Source: Isoetes taiwanensis
Taxonomy: Eukaryota > Streptophyta > Lycopodiopsida > Isoetales > Isoetaceae
Length of the DNA: 64,000 bases
Reading direction: 5' to 3'
NCBI GenBank assembly: GCA_021234155.1
Contig: JAJEKV010000035.1
Coordinates: 3,364,224 to 3,428,223 of the forward strand
Of this stretch, positions 33,438 through 45,930 are shown piece after piece. The translations under genes and the position numbers were made by a program. Position 1 is the first letter of the stretch. Each line of letters opens with the position of its first letter. The notes below the pieces were generated by a model. That model was not told the DNA's origin. It did no database searches and worked only from the letters and a program-made list of their open reading frames with translations.

Positions 33438-36400
33438 CCAAATATCGACTGGGGAAGCACATGACATCACTTTTACCTTTTACCCAACCGTATAATGGAC
33501 CATCAACATGGTTCATAGCATGCAAAATAATTGGAATCTGGAGTATGGCATTGCTTAATTATGAAGTCTAAAACAATGCTGCAAAATTCTGAACAAAGAG
33601 ATGTGAAGCTGGGGATTAAGAGTAAGGGTCAGTATTGTGGGATTCCACATGGCCAGAATTTTTATATAGGTAGGAAATGATACTGTAAGAAAGATCCCAA
33701 ATGACAGCTTGTGCATTACTGACTTACCCCATTCTTGTAGTCGCTCTGAACAGTTTATCATCCATATCATTGTAATAAAAACCATGTGACCCATTGAACA
33801 TATTGCCTGACTGTGACTGGATGCAGACAATGCAAGGAACACAATTTGTATTAGTAAACTGTCTCAGGAAGCTTCAGAAGGTTTTGGTGGAGTTATGTTA
33901 ATACGCTGCGACTTGTTCTTAATACATATGATATGCCAAATTAGAAGCATCATATCAGCAATGGTTGCACATTCCATCAACGTTAGTATCCATTAGGATT
34001 GCTAGAGCCATTGAAGAACTATATAAGCCTAGAAAGTAGGGAACAGTCTAGGCACTTAAACTGTTTCAATTTCATCCTCTGGGAGCTGTACGTAATGTCA
34101 ATTTCTTTCTTCAATCTAAGGATGTTTATGTCTTATTTATCTACAATAATATAAAATGCATGATGACACAAAGAAAAACAAATAACACAATAATGGTCAT
34201 GTTTGTTGAATGCATATTCACTGAATCAATCTTACCCCTGCTCCCTTTTCCAATGTTAGGTTCAAGCTTTGCACATGCACATGCATGTAGAGTCAGAAGA
34301 ATAAATCACTTCACATCCGCTCTTTCAATCTTCATGTCTACAGATTCCAACTCATATGTAAACTGGAAACAAATCAGGGCTTTAAATCTAACAAGGATCT
34401 CTGTAGAATCAGACTGCAAACATATGTCAAAAGTAAATATGCACTCGGAATCATGCAGCCTTACGTGATTGAAGGGCATGTTATGCTTGTCAGGGTCTTC
34501 AAGCTAGTTTCCAAACACCTTTCCGTTGATGGGCAAGTCAGCTGTAAGTATCAGGCAAAGTTTTTACAAAGGGCACTATCTATTCTATACGAAGTGCAAT
34601 ATCTATACTATACTGCCATGGCATGGTAATGAATGTGGACATTTTACTGTTGTGAGTTTGCACAACACTTTGCATGTGCAAATGCCATTGCACATGCAGT
34701 TCTCACACGTGCAGAGGCCAGAAGGATGGATTTTCGATAAAGTACATGCTTAGTAGTTCAATAATGACAGGCTTATTATTTCCACAATGCGCACTGCCAC
34801 TCATAGGCATTCTAACTGGCCAAAGATGTAACCGACCTAGCCCCTTTTATAGGATATCATAATCATACATTTAAGGGGCAAATGGTATGGGCATCCGTCT
34901 TACTTAAAGCCATTCTTTCAGATATTTTAGACAGATGAAAGATGGGAAATCAATATCACTCCATGGCACAAAAGCTCACTGAGATTTTCAACTTGAAGCA
35001 AGCAACAAAAGAAAAGGAAAACCATCATGCAAATTAGGCATGTTACATGGTTTAAAATTGTCTGAAGCAGCCAATAGCTTAGAAGGACCAAAGGACATGC
35101 TGAAGCATCAAAGCTCTACTACCTAGTGAAGAAATCTGTTAAATATTGAAGAGTGAGATGTTCTAACTTGGATCTGCATCACAGGGATTGAAAATGATCC
35201 TAAGGCTGCATGTTTATTCATGCAGTGTAGCTTTAATAAGATATGTATTCTTGTTTATGTTCCATGAATCGGACTAATATGCGTGCCTCCACTTTAAAAA
35301 AGAAGCTTTTACCTGTGCACGAAGAATGAAGGCATCTTCTTCCAAAAATAATGTGATGTGATCTGTAAGATTATATATGATCCTGTGAGCTATTTATCTG
35401 CTGGGACATGTAATTTCTTCGGCGTCCTTTTAGAAAGGCAAAAAAAGGCAGGCCCTGCAAAAAAAGAAAAACCTGGAGCAGATTTAAACAGCAGCAATGG
35501 AGAAGAAAGGCAAACGTGCTTCCGAATTCAACAATCTCAAGCTTCTGGCAGATACGGCAGTGGCGAATATCATGACGATGTCAAACCCTACAGCGGACCT
35601 CATCAGCCTCATCGACAAGGTCAATCCGCCGTCTTCTGCTCCACCATCAAGCCCAGACGAGCCCTTGGTCGATTGTGACCTCTGCCTGTATCAGGATCCG
35701 GCACAAATTGCGAGCACAAGTCGAAGCCAAGCCTTCGAGGGTCTTGACTCTCAAGGTCTTCCCATTAAGAAACGCAGACTCGATTCCGCAACAGTTGCAG
35801 CAGATTATTATAAATATTATTACTATGGTACCTACGAGACTCCTGCTTATCCTTTTCTCAGACAATTGGATATCCCGTATCAGCCCCCTATGGAAGTAAT
35901 GAACCACAATCTCACAGTCGATTTGGATCTGAGGCTGTGGTTTGATGATCATGTTGCAGATTCGCCTCAAATTTCATGGACTGACGAAGTCCATGGAAAG
36001 GTCAATGGAAAAGAGAAGAACCAGGCCAAGAATGAGGTCGAGGTCAATGATAAGAGAATGAGGCATGCCATAGTTATGGAGATCAAGCAATATTTGGAAC
36101 AGAAGCTATTGAAGCCAGGGTTCGATGAGACAATGCCTTGGCCTCAAGTTGTAGAACTTGGTATAAGCCATGGGAACGCACAAGGTAGCCCCATTGAGAT
36201 CCAAGAAGTCAATAAGAATAAGAATGATATTTTATCGTCCACTGAGGTCAATAAGAAAGGCAAGCAAAATGTCGATCATAAGCCATTGGGGATATGGTTC
36301 GACGAGTTGAAGCCTTTACCTCAACTTGCTAATCTTGGTAGTGAGGATATAAAAAATGTGAATGCACAAGACAGTCTAACTGTGAGATTCCAGATCGACC

Positions 36401-37698
36401 AAAAAGGCAAGCAAAAAGGCAAGCAACATGTCAGTCATGAGCCATTGATGAAGCCAGGGTTCAATGAGCCAAAGCCTTGGCCTCAACTTCTTGATAGCCA
36501 TGTGGATGCACAAAAAAGACTACATTGTGTTAATACATGGGCGTCTAGAGATTTGAAAGACGTAAATGAAAATGAAGCTTTTGGTCCTCATTTAGTAGGC
36601 CAACATTGTCAAAAACCTTCCAAGAATAAGAGATTGAGAGGGGATGATTGCTTGGCAACAGAACATGATCAAGTTACTATTCAAGCCCTTGGCTCTTCAT
36701 GGGAGCACATGTTTGATAAGGAGTTGAGCGAGAGTGACACCAAGTCAAAGAGGCTCAACAGAATAGTGATTCCAATGAGAGCAACCCAGTACTTCCCAAT
36801 GGTGGTGGAAGGGGATCATCTCATGCTCACATTCTCTGACGAGGACGGAACTCAATGGACATTCAAGTACAAATATTGGAAAAAATCTGCAAGCTTTGTG
36901 TTCACCACCAATTGGATTCACTATATTGGGAAAAAGAATTTAGTGGCCGGTGACGTGGTTTCATTCTACAGAAAATGTGATAATCCGAACGAGATGATGA
37001 TTACGTACAAAAGATTAAGTGCAAAAAATCTTGTACCAAACAAATAATATCTGAAGAAAAGTACAACATAGACTTAGAAACTTACCGTCTCACGGAACCA
37101 TACATGGAACAACTTGTTCGTGCGACTCCTCATGAAAGGAAAAAACATCATCATTCTTGTGTATCCATCATTCGCCCTCCCCCAAGATAGTGATGGTTCG
37201 CACGGAAGATCCATATATATAGCATCAACATATGTGTATGTAATACTAATTCATGTACATAGCATCCATATATGTGTATCTAATACTAGCAAAGGGTGCC
37301 CTCTGATGTCGGGCATCCTATGATTTTGTTTTGAATTTGTCTATGAGAGCCTATTTTCAAGGAGTAGTAAATTAATGTATCATTCTAGTAAATCGTTCAT
37401 AAACCACAAACTTTAGAGTTTAGGCATTTGTGCTAAGAGTGTGAGCAAGAAACCAGAAGAAGTGGAAACTCGTCGTTTGGATGTTTCCCTCTTTGATGTA
37501 TATGCTAAACAATGTAAGTTAAAAAAGGAAAGCAGGTCCATATATTTGTTAGGAATCAAGATATGGAGTCAGATGTTGTCACTGGAGGTGCTATATTAAA
37601 CATGTATGGTAAGTGTGATTGTCTAGAAGATGCAAAGCGGTTGTTTATTAAAATGCATGAACTAAATTTGATCTCCTGGAGTATCACAGTTGCAGTTT
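33438..37698 (+). repeat. Segmental duplication, copy 1
   Basis: Matches 46111-50394 in the same orientation with high identity through upstream DNA, the B3 gene and the start of a PPR-like fragment. Copy 1 has about 100 bp (33850-33950) absent from copy 2 and lacks inserts at 47347-47465 and about 48137-48205. Confidence 0.93.
35497..37047 (+). CDS. B3-domain DNA-binding protein, copy 1
   Basis: An intact 516-residue frame. The C-terminal B3 fold (about 420-510) has RIVIPMRATQYFPMVVEGD, LTFSDEDGTQWTFKYKYW and NLVAGDVVSFYRKC, the strand pattern of plant B3 domains that read short DNA motifs in the major groove. The N-terminal 400 residues are low-complexity and contain three degenerate units around PGFDETMPWPQ, WFDELKPLPQ and PGFNEPKPWPQ, separated by Lys-rich NKKGKQ stretches that could serve as nuclear signals. 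No ARF, LAV or REM partner domain is obvious. Its neighbour copy 2 is 512 residues, about 12.7 kb downstream. Nuclear regulator by inference. Upstream frames in 35358-35678 are 5' UTR. Confidence 0.85.
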   Translation: MEKKGKRASEFNNLKLLADTAVANIMTMSNPTADLISLIDKVNPPSSAPPSSPDEPLVDCDLCLYQDPAQIASTSRSQAFEGLDSQGLPIKKRRLDSATVAADYYKYYYYGTYETPAYPFLRQLDIPYQPPMEVMNHNLTVDLDLRLWFDDHVADSPQISWTDEVHGKVNGKEKNQAKNEVEVNDKRMRHAIVMEIKQYLEQKLLKPGFDETMPWPQVVELGISHGNAQGSPIEIQEVNKNKNDILSSTEVNKKGKQNVDHKPLGIWFDELKPLPQLANLGSEDIKNVNAQDSLTVRFQIDQKGKQKGKQHVSHEPLMKPGFNEPKPWPQLLDSHVDAQKRLHCVNTWASRDLKDVNENEAFGPHLVGQHCQKPSKNKRLRGDDCLATEHDQVTIQALGSSWEHMFDKELSESDTKSKRLNRIVIPMRATQYFPMVVEGDHLMLTFSDEDGTQWTFKYKYWKKSASFVFTTNWIHYIGKKNLVAGDVVSFYRKCDNPNEMMITYKRLSAKNLVPNK

Positions 37699-38470
37699 GT
37701 GCCCAGCCTTGGAAGCTCAAAGATGCACGAATGGTGTTTGATGAAATGTCAGTTTGGGATGTGGTTTCCTGTATGCTATCATTGCAGATTACGCCCAACA
37801 TGGAGTCATGGACAGAGTAAATCAGCCCTTCAACTAAGAAGGTATATTGCCAGACAAGGTAACCTTTGTTAGCATTATTGATGCACATATGAGGAATTAG
37901 CTGAAGAGCAACAAGCAAAGTCATACATGGATCAAAAGCACGGAATTAAACTCGGATCTTATGGTTAGAAATGCTCTTATTTATATGTATGGAAAATGTG
38001 GAAATTTGGGCGAAGCAGATGGTGTATTTGATAAATGACAGAGCAAAATGTAATCACATGGACTGCCATGGTCGCAGCATATTCACAATAGGGGCAAGGC
38101 AAAGTTGCCCTTAAGCTTTTCTAAGAAATCAAGACTGAAAGAATTGTTCCAAGTGCCGTTACCCTTGTTAGCATTGTTTGTGCTTGCAGCCATACTGGAC
38201 TAACAGATATTGGGTGTTACTTCTTCCTTTCATTGTACCATGACTATGGCATCACAATAAAATTAGAACTGCGTAGAAGACATTCTTGGACGAGCAAGTT
38301 GGCTTGATGAATCAGAATTAATACTATGATGCATTGTCGAATCCTGACATCATGGAAGACTCTATTGGGTGTTTGCAAGACTTACAATGACTCAAACAGA
38401 ACAAAATGCACCAAGGAGAACATTACAAAAAAGAAACTAGTATCTGCAACTAGTATTTGATTATATATAA
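37563..38470 (+). pseudogene. PLS-type PPR protein fragment
   Basis: Reads with stops and frameshifts: VVTGGAILNMYGKCDCLEDA, KRLFIKMHELNLISWSI, later NALIYMYGKCGNLGEADGVF and AYSQ...GKVALKLF. It ends in YHDYGITIKLEHCVEDILGR, the standard closing PPR block before an E/DYW end. PPR proteins bind organelle RNA. Only a few repeats remain and no start is seen, so it is a relic. Copy 2 of the duplication keeps only its first about 135 bp. Confidence 0.75.
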
Positions 38471-38931
38471 CAGTTCTTGTAGGATTTACAAGATGGCTTA
38501 GTCTTCAAGCTACTCATGGTAACTCGCAAATATTATTTTCGCCTTAATATCTAGCATAATAACATGCTGTTTCTTTTGGATTTCATGTATGCTTCTTATT
38601 AAGGTTTTCCTATGATTTGGACGATGTATTCACATGGATGTACTAAATAGTATTTCTAAAGTGCATCCCTTTCTTAGCCATTAATTTTAAAAAAGAGGAA
38701 AATCGTGTGGTTTTAATTTTAGTGGCATTTCCTATTTGTGTAGCCTAGGTTCCTTGCATGCAGGCCCAAGAGTGTCTACTTTAGGGTTAAAGCCGTGGCT
38801 TGGAGGAGTTGAAGCAGCTCATCTCTGCTTCGAATTGGTTAGGGCAAACTTTCTTTCAGCATCTACGCCACTCGATTTAGGGTTCTTTGGAGACTCTCCT
38901 TCCAGACATAACAGGGCAACAATTGTAGTTG
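38471..38931. other. Intergenic DNA
   Basis: No gene, RNA gene or transposon end recognised. Confidence 0.4.
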
Positions 38932-39790
38932 TGATGCCCCGTTATACGGTTGCCCTCGCACGTATAGAACTGGAGTTCATCCCTCCTGTCGGTGCATAAA
39001 TGCTAACACGAGGCCATCTATCTATCATTATGTTCTTGATGGTGGCAAGAACCTGATAGGGAAGAATAGACGTGTCATTCGTCCCGTCTCCCTTAGGATC
39101 TACCTAGCTGTGGAAGCGCTTAAAACATAAGCACATATCATCATAGAAAATACATATCCACCTTGAAGGGTGACTCACCATAACATAACATCAGATCACC
39201 AAATATCAGTAGCATCAACAAAGAAAGGAAATCCTACCCAAGGCTCAGACTCATGGGGATCGACCGATGATTTGGGTCTCCAGAAGATATTGCGGACAAA
39301 ATTCATGGCAAATGGATTGGGTTGGCATAAGAACATGGCCGTTGGGTAGTCCACTCCATCTGCCACTCCTATGCATACTTTGCGGATATGCTAAAAAGTA
39401 TTGAGGTCGCGACCGTAGCCTGTCAGGTTCATAGTTAGAGGGACTACTCCTGGGTTGCATCTCCCCAGTCCCAATGAGGCAGGAGGGAATCACTCCCTTC
39501 CAGAAGATCCATGCCAACTATAGGCAAGCTAGAGAGCCACTATTCATTTATGACTTGAACTCCACTGATGCGACGCATCACCTAGGAGGTGTCAAGCCCA
39601 TACCTTGCACACACTCAGTGGCAAACTATCAGGCATAGCCCACAATGTTCCCCTGCCATCGCTACGCACTAGAGGGATCAACTGTAGCCAGACCAGTCTT
39701 CCTTATCAGTAGGTCTAACCCCGCCAACCACAGTCAGACGGGCTGTTGAACCTAGTTCCCCATCCAGCCCAACACCCACAAACTCTCATC
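38932..39790 (-). mobile_element. Diverged gypsy LTR fragment
   Basis: Starts near TGTGATGCCCCGTTATACGG. Blocks such as GACTACTCCTGGGTTGCATC and CTCCCCAGTCC align with the 16725-18714 LTR in the same orientation, at clearly lower identity. It is an older or related family member without internal sequence. Confidence 0.65.
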
Positions 39791-39807
39791 TCAAGAAAAG
39801 ATCAATT

Positions 39808-39955
39808 TTTTTTTTGATGAACGTGGACCTTTATTACTCAAAAGAATACAAAGAGTACATGGGGGACTCAAAACCCAGTGGAGAAGATATCTACTAGAGC
39901 AACACTACCCACCACATACATAACATAGAAAAGCAGAGAACACTGATCACCATCT
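39808..39955 (-). mobile_element. 5'-truncated LINE tail with target duplication
   Basis: A poly-T start (poly-A on the minus strand) leads into GATGAACGTGGACCTTTATT, the complement of a typical plant LINE 3' end. An 11-bp duplication AAAGATCAATT flanks it (39797-39807, 39956-39966). About 150 bp, no coding part. Confidence 0.75.
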
Positions 39956-40075
39956 AAAGATCAATTGAATATCAACTGAATGAGACATCAAAATTTGCAC
40001 AGAGATAAATATTTTCTTCAATAAAACATATTCAAAATACAACAGAAATCCCCTTGCAAGGGCCTTCAATCTAAC

Positions 40076-40427
40076 GAAGAGGAGGATGCCACCCTCCTCT
40101 TAGAGCATTGCCACCATGCTCCTAAAAATGCATCGAAGGAAGAGGAGGAGCTTTTGCTCCTCAAAATACTTATACTTTTTACAACAAAATCTAGACTGTC
40201 TAATTTCACCCCTTCATCTAAACCATTAAAATCACCTCTTCATCCTCGCCTGAAGAGGAGGCTGCCACCCTCCTCTTAGAGCATTGCCATCATGCTCCTA
40301 AAAATGCATCGAAGGAAGAGGAGGAGCTTTTGCTCCTCAAAATACTTATACTTTTTACAACAAAATCTAGACTGTCTAATTTCACCCCTTCATCTAAACC
40401 ATTAAAATCACCTCTTCATCCTTGCCC
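40076..40427. repeat. 176-bp tandem duplication with hairpins
   Basis: Near-identical units start at 40076 and 40252. Each contains short palindromes such as GAGGAGCTTTTGCTCCTC and an AGGAGG...CCTCCT hairpin. Confidence 0.9.
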
Positions 40428-41025
40428 TTCCCCTCTTCATCTCCACCATACAATACACCATTATAATATTTTAACATTGCCCCAAATTACATTTTTGGGT
40501 TGCCCCTAGGGGGGCAAACCCTTGTTTATGTGGGTTTGTAGCATATCCTAAGTATATGCTAGAATATACCTCGGATATGCTGATGACTGCTAAAAACCCA
40601 TTGTTGCATGTAAATTGGCGGTCATCTGGGTTGTGGGACGCTCACGTTTGAACTGCCTAACCGGCAAGATAGACAGAGAGAGCATCGGGCTATGGCAGCA
40701 GCAGGAAGGCCCACAAACAGAATGCCCTTGCCCTTGCCCTGTGGCATAACCGCATTGCTTAGGGTTTAGCCGGCTCAGGGTTTTATGGCACGAGGGGAGG
40801 TACTTTCGGCTTCGAAATCGTTACGTCTACTTTGGAAGTCGAATATTTGAGAGATACATGGCTTTTCAAATCGTCTGCGCTAAAAATCTCAAAAGTCGAA
40901 TAGTTATTTAGATTGTGCAAGCCAAATACATTGAAAAAGTTACGTTCGCCATCTCTAAAGTCGCATTTCTTGTCGTAAATAGCTCGATTGATAGTTTTGT
41001 TCCCAGTCGGCTCAATACGGTATGA
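40428..41025. other. Intergenic DNA upstream of receptor-kinase fragment
   Basis: It contains a TTAGGGTTTA telo-box-like motif near 40760 and a short unsupported frame near 40692. No gene can be supported. Confidence 0.4.
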
Positions 41026-41390
41026 TTTCTTCTTCCAGTTCTTATCTTATGATGTTCTTAATGCTTTTGGAGAGGTTATTGGCAAGACTAGACTAGCTAC
41101 AATTTATAAAGCAAGGTTAAACAATGATTCTCTAGGAGGTTGCTTCACGAGGGTGCCGCTAAAGAACACGAAGATTATATGAAGACTGTTCAAGAATTTG
41201 GTGTGGTAAGGCACGTAAATTTGGTACCTCCTAGAGCTTCTTGTCATGACACAAAGGCTTTGTTGGGCTCACACCATCTCAACAACCGCGTGATAGTCTC
41301 GTTTGCCTTCTATTCTCTATGGAATCTATTTTACGGTTTTTCACGTGCACGGTTGTTTCTCAACTTGGAGATGACACAACATTTATGATG
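41026..41390 (+). pseudogene. LRR receptor-like kinase fragment
   Basis: DVLNAFGEVIGKTRLATIYK (glycine-loop region in degraded form) and, after a frame change, EGAAKEHEDYMKTVQEFGVV and RHVNLVPPRASCHDTKALLG. This is the N-lobe of a plant LRR receptor kinase domain, up to the hinge. No catalytic loop or LRRs, so a relic. Confidence 0.8.
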
Positions 41391-41689
41391 GTCCCCGACT
41401 ATGGAAGGATTAGTGTCAAGGACTTTTTGGGGGTCTATTTTGGCTTCGGGCATGATTTCTTTTAACGTAAAATTGCCGATATTTGCTTTGTTTTGCGGGT
41501 AAAGCAAGGAAGATGAGAGCTTGCAATTTGTTTTGTCCGACGATGCCACACTTTTAGGTGCAAAAGTTTGTCCTTTGGATTATGAGACAATTACAGTTCT
41601 GATTTACAGACCTGTAAAATAAATGGCGTTATGCAATCATTTCTTTTGGATCACATTGGCAGTCTCTTAAAAGTGTTGAAGCAAGCATC

Positions 41690-43190
41690 CGATGATGTTG
41701 CTAACAACCTTGATGATGGAGGTGATGTATTATCTCGAAAGCCCGGTCTCTATCGATAAAAATCGATCCAAGAAAGAAAGTTCACTAGTCTTTGGAAAAG
41801 TCCGGGCCCGGATTATTCACGGTTGAGGTTTGTCAAGAAGTTTTCTTGTAAGGGTCCCGTCTACCGTGAGTGGGCAGGATCTATCTTTGGTGATGGCCGC
41901 CTTCTGTGCTATTGTGACCGTAAAAAGATTGAATGGTAAGGTACTTTACTGAATTTCTTTATGTAGGTTTGGATGTATGCAATATGGATAAATTCAGTCT
42001 ATGGAAAGATATGCAGGATAAAGTTCAAGTTTATTACTTTGACTAGACCAATTTTTGTATACATGAGTTCCTCACCTTTCAGTTATAATATGATCTTAAG
42101 TGTTAAAAATATCATATTTTTCTTTCTCCATGCTTTGGTTCGTAGTCTTATATACTGGACATATTCTTTGTTGATATTGAAGGTATTTGGAGAGAGGGTT
42201 GGCAGAGGCATTAGAATGAAGACCCACCCTCAATCAAGCTTCTTTTTGAACCAAGGGGTCGCCCAGAAGACAAGAATAACGAATTTTACATACAAAGCAA
42301 GGAAAATCGATGCGTGAGCTGTGGAGAGTCTAATCATTATCTTCGTTATAGAATAATCCCGTCCTGCTACCGACAATACTTTCCAGAACATCTCAAGAGT
42401 CATAGGTCACATGATATTGTTCTTCTCTGTGTGGACTGCCATGAAATAGCTCACCAGGCAGCCGAAAAACATAAACATAAAGTTGCAGCAGAGTTTAGTA
42501 TACCCTTATTTGCTAAAAGTGTGCGGGATCTTTGGGAAGGATGAAGCGTAATATGTTGTTGTGGAAGGCATTGTTGGCGTTTCTCCTCTGCAATTACGCA
42601 TGTCGACAATGGCACTTTTATGCCATGGATCGATTTACACACACCGGCACGAAGAACTTACTTCAGTATGTTTTACATCAAAAACTGTTATTAGATGCTC
42701 GTGTTTCCGGTACTTACACATCATACAGTGGTAAAAACGTACTACGGTGGTCGGAGAGATCGACAATGAAGATTTGAAAGCAAATACCCGATGGTTGGAA
42801 TTGATTCTCATGGAGAGAAGCGTCTAAACAAGAAATTTAGGAAAATTATTTCTAACCAAGAACGTAAGGAGAGGATAAAGCTATGTGCTAAGTCGGTACC
42901 TCGGGATGGGTCGAGCTATGTGCTAAGCCGGGTACCTCGGGATGGGTCGAGCTATGTGATTCCCTTGAAAATGGAAACTCTAGCTCTATTTCTCTTGGAA
43001 AATCCCCGTACTTCCTTTTTGGGCCATGGGCCACATGGAAAAAGGGTGATCGAAAAGATTAATGGAGAGTGGAGGGGAGGATGCAATACGGTTGTTCATT
43101 CAAGGATGGCAATCGGTTTTTGTTGATTCACTTAAGCCCGACCTTCCTCCCACCGGATGGGATGTTGCACCACAAATACTTGGGCTTTCT
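41690..43190 (+). pseudogene. EXD2-like 3'-5' exonuclease, C-terminal half
   Basis: Pieces in order: KGPVYREWAGSIFGDGRLLC and YCDRKKIEW (41840-41940). After an intron with a TAAG donor context, KLLFEPRGRPEDKNNEF leads into an HNH-like zinc module, RCVSCGESNHYLRYRIIP and SHDIVLLCVDCHEIAHQAAE (42310-42540). Further pieces are YYGGREIDNEDLKANTRW, GHGPHGKRVIEKINGEWRGG and LKPDLPPTGWDVAPQ. This order matches EXD2-type proteins, exonucleases linked to DNA repair and organelle RNA in animals. Frameshifts and stops occur between pieces, and the exonuclease domain itself was not found upstream. A 33-bp direct repeat (GTACCTCGGGATGGGTCGAG) at 42893-42958 disrupts the frame. Confidence 0.75.
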
Positions 43191-43808
43191 ACTTTATTTC
43201 TTAACCGGTCCATGTGAAAGTGTGCTAGAAGCATGAAAATGAATAGTTGGCTTTTGTTGTCAAAATCAAGAGATGTAAGCTATGAATAATGAAGGGTATC
43301 ATAAATGCAGGACCAATAAGTTCACAATACACCTGTCATGTCTAAGTCAGCATTAGTTAACTTTAACTTATCCTTACAGGTGGATTTGAGAGGGTGTATG
43401 TTTCCATTTCACAATAGCCATTTCATGCCATCTATGTTGGTAGAATCTCAGTTGAAATACCAAATTCTGTCACATATGCTTAGGGCGTCCTTGTCAAATG
43501 ATCTGAGTTTGATGCACCTATAGATCTTAGGCACTAGCTGCTCGTTTTCTCCGCCCAAAATGGAGTTTTTCATCTTATGGATATTACTTCTTGAAGTATA
43601 CGAAAAATTTCTTCTGCTTGCATCAGTTGCACATTTAGTTCCAGGTTAATAAAGGTAATATTGTCCGTTCTTCTATATTGTGCTCTTTCTGCAATGGACA
43701 CCGGCAGTTTGGATCCACACAACAAGACACACGGAATATAAGTTACTTTTTTGGTTTGCAAGGAACAATTGAAGCCGCTTCAGAATGTTAAACGGAACGA
43801 CGTTAATT
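43191..43808. other. Intergenic DNA
   Basis: No gene recognised; short frames only. Confidence 0.4.
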
Positions 43809-43980
43809 CACTCACCAATTTTATAACAAATTTGAAGTCATGGGCCATATAATGTGCATTGAAACATTTACGAGCGTACAAATAATTAAATGAGCACTCA
43901 CCAATTTTATAACAAATTTGAAGTCATGGGCCATATAATGTGCATTGAAACATTTACGAGCGTACAAATAATTAAATGAG
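43809..43980. repeat. 86-bp perfect tandem duplication
   Basis: CACTCACCAATTTTATAACA units at 43809 and 43895 are essentially identical up to ATTAAATGAG. Confidence 0.92.
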
Positions 43981-45483
43981 TGTCTTTTCAGTAATTAGTC
44001 TTAAGGCAAAAGAGGCACAAGTAGGAAACATATTGGTAGGAAACATTTTTGGATGGTACCACAATTATTAAGGACAACAATAAAAGTAGCTGGTGGCCTG
44101 ATTTATGCAAGTTTATTAACAAATTCTGCTTTACAGAGACATTAACCTTCAAAATTGTGGGAAGCATGACCTAACCAAAATTTTTTCAACATCCAAAACA
44201 CGTATTGGAGTTAAACAAGGCTTATATGACTAGCAATGAGAAAATTAGTTATCTGTGAAAAAAGCTATGCGCTCATTACACCTAAATGTGGTCAGCTCTA
44301 GCATTTAAATAGATTACCATGTCTGTTTCCGCTATCCCTGCTTCTTAGTTGGTAAAGCACATATAAAGTGCAAACCCATATATAATGCCGCCTTATGTTG
44401 CAAGGCCAAACGTGCATTTAGTCAAAATTTAATGGAAAAAATACGATGAACATTTTAATCTAAGGCACCTGTTATTACCGCAATATCGTTCTAGATTTAC
44501 ACGGTGGAACTATTGATGAATGAACAAGAGTTATTCATATCACATTCAATCAAAATTTGCTTTTGGAAGTAAATAACAGAGATGGAAAGATCGGTTGTCC
44601 ACGGCAAAGTTGTGAAAGTGCTAATAAGGAGTTTCAAGGTAATAAACTTCAAAATATCGCAGCTTAAACAACAATTACTTGAAGCACCAATCGACCAAAT
44701 GGACCTCCATCGGATATAAATCTAACTGGTTTTTGCCTCCACTTGTAGGTTCTAAGTAATCTCACAATGCAAGAAATTCGCTTCCAGAAGCACAACCCAG
44801 TCTTTGCGCCACCAGGGATAGCCTTATCCTAGTATCCCACGCTAGAGCACTAAACACATACAAACTCGCTAAACTATTTGGACCTCACGAAAAGAATTGG
44901 GCACATCCTTAGTAACTCGATAATTCAACTGGAAAAGGTTACTTTATATATTCTCAAACGTGGACCTCGACAATTTTGAGAATGAGAATGAGAATATAGA
45001 ATAGAATAGAATAGAATAGAATAGAATAGAATAGAATAGAATGGGTACCATCACCTTCACAAAATGTCAATGTTTTAAAATAGCAATTTCGATTCAAATA
45101 CTCTATTGTCTACAACTATGACTTAAGCCACTTCACTCTCCGGCCATGGAGGGCAACCCTCCGTGCGCAGCACCTTGTTTAACCATTGCCCCAAATAATA
45201 TCCTCTCAATCACCGCACACACATGTTGGACCACTTGTGGTTCAACATTATGCCCCAAAAAAAGAAGCAGGCCGGTCCCCTCAGCCCTCATTGGCACACA
45301 AAAAAAAAGAAAAATATAATGTGAGTTTTTAGAGTGCCTCCTAGGCACTGGAAAGTTTAACGTGTATTCCAACACAATGTGAGTTTTTAGGGTGCCTCCT
45401 AGGCACCGGAGTCTTGGTTTAGGTGTAACTCCCACACCTTCGTGCCATAAAGACCTTAGAAACTGCAGCCTTAATTTAATAGA
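43981..45483. other. Intergenic DNA with simple repeats
   Basis: It holds a (GAATA)n microsatellite at about 44996-45042. Two copies of a 33-bp phrase (TGTGAGTTTTTAG.GTGCCTC) lie at 45321 and 45376, each with a GGTGCCTCCTAGGCACC-like hairpin. No gene. Confidence 0.55.
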
Positions 45484-45930
45484 CATCATTCGTGACCATA
45501 CCACATGCTATCACATTTCAAATACATGGTACATGCCTCAGGAATGTTCAAGTCACGACCTTCTTTTAGAGGTTGAGAATGGATAGGCAAGTGTTCTTAT
45601 TTCAAACTTCCCATGAACTTATTGCCCTCTCCTTTTTGCTGTCGGAATAATGACATCCCATGAGTGGAGCAACAAATTTGTTTAGCATTTGATGTACATC
45701 CTTCAATTTGCATATAATGTAATCAAATCAAGAGTGACACCAGCTTTATTATTCTGAACTTATTTGGTTATCGGTGCATTCCATCACATTGTATTATGAC
45801 TAGGAATTTTCATAATTCCAGCTAGAGTTCTATATAGGAAAAAAAGGAGGGGAAGCACCATCTGATTATATTTCATCTAGAACATTGGAATCTGAATGTC
45901 TTTCCTTAGAATTCCTAAAAAATTTATCTT
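45484..45930 (-). repeat. Inverted duplicate, arm B
   Basis: Reverse complement of 30432-30863. It lies just left of copy 2 of the B3 duplication. Confidence 0.85.
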
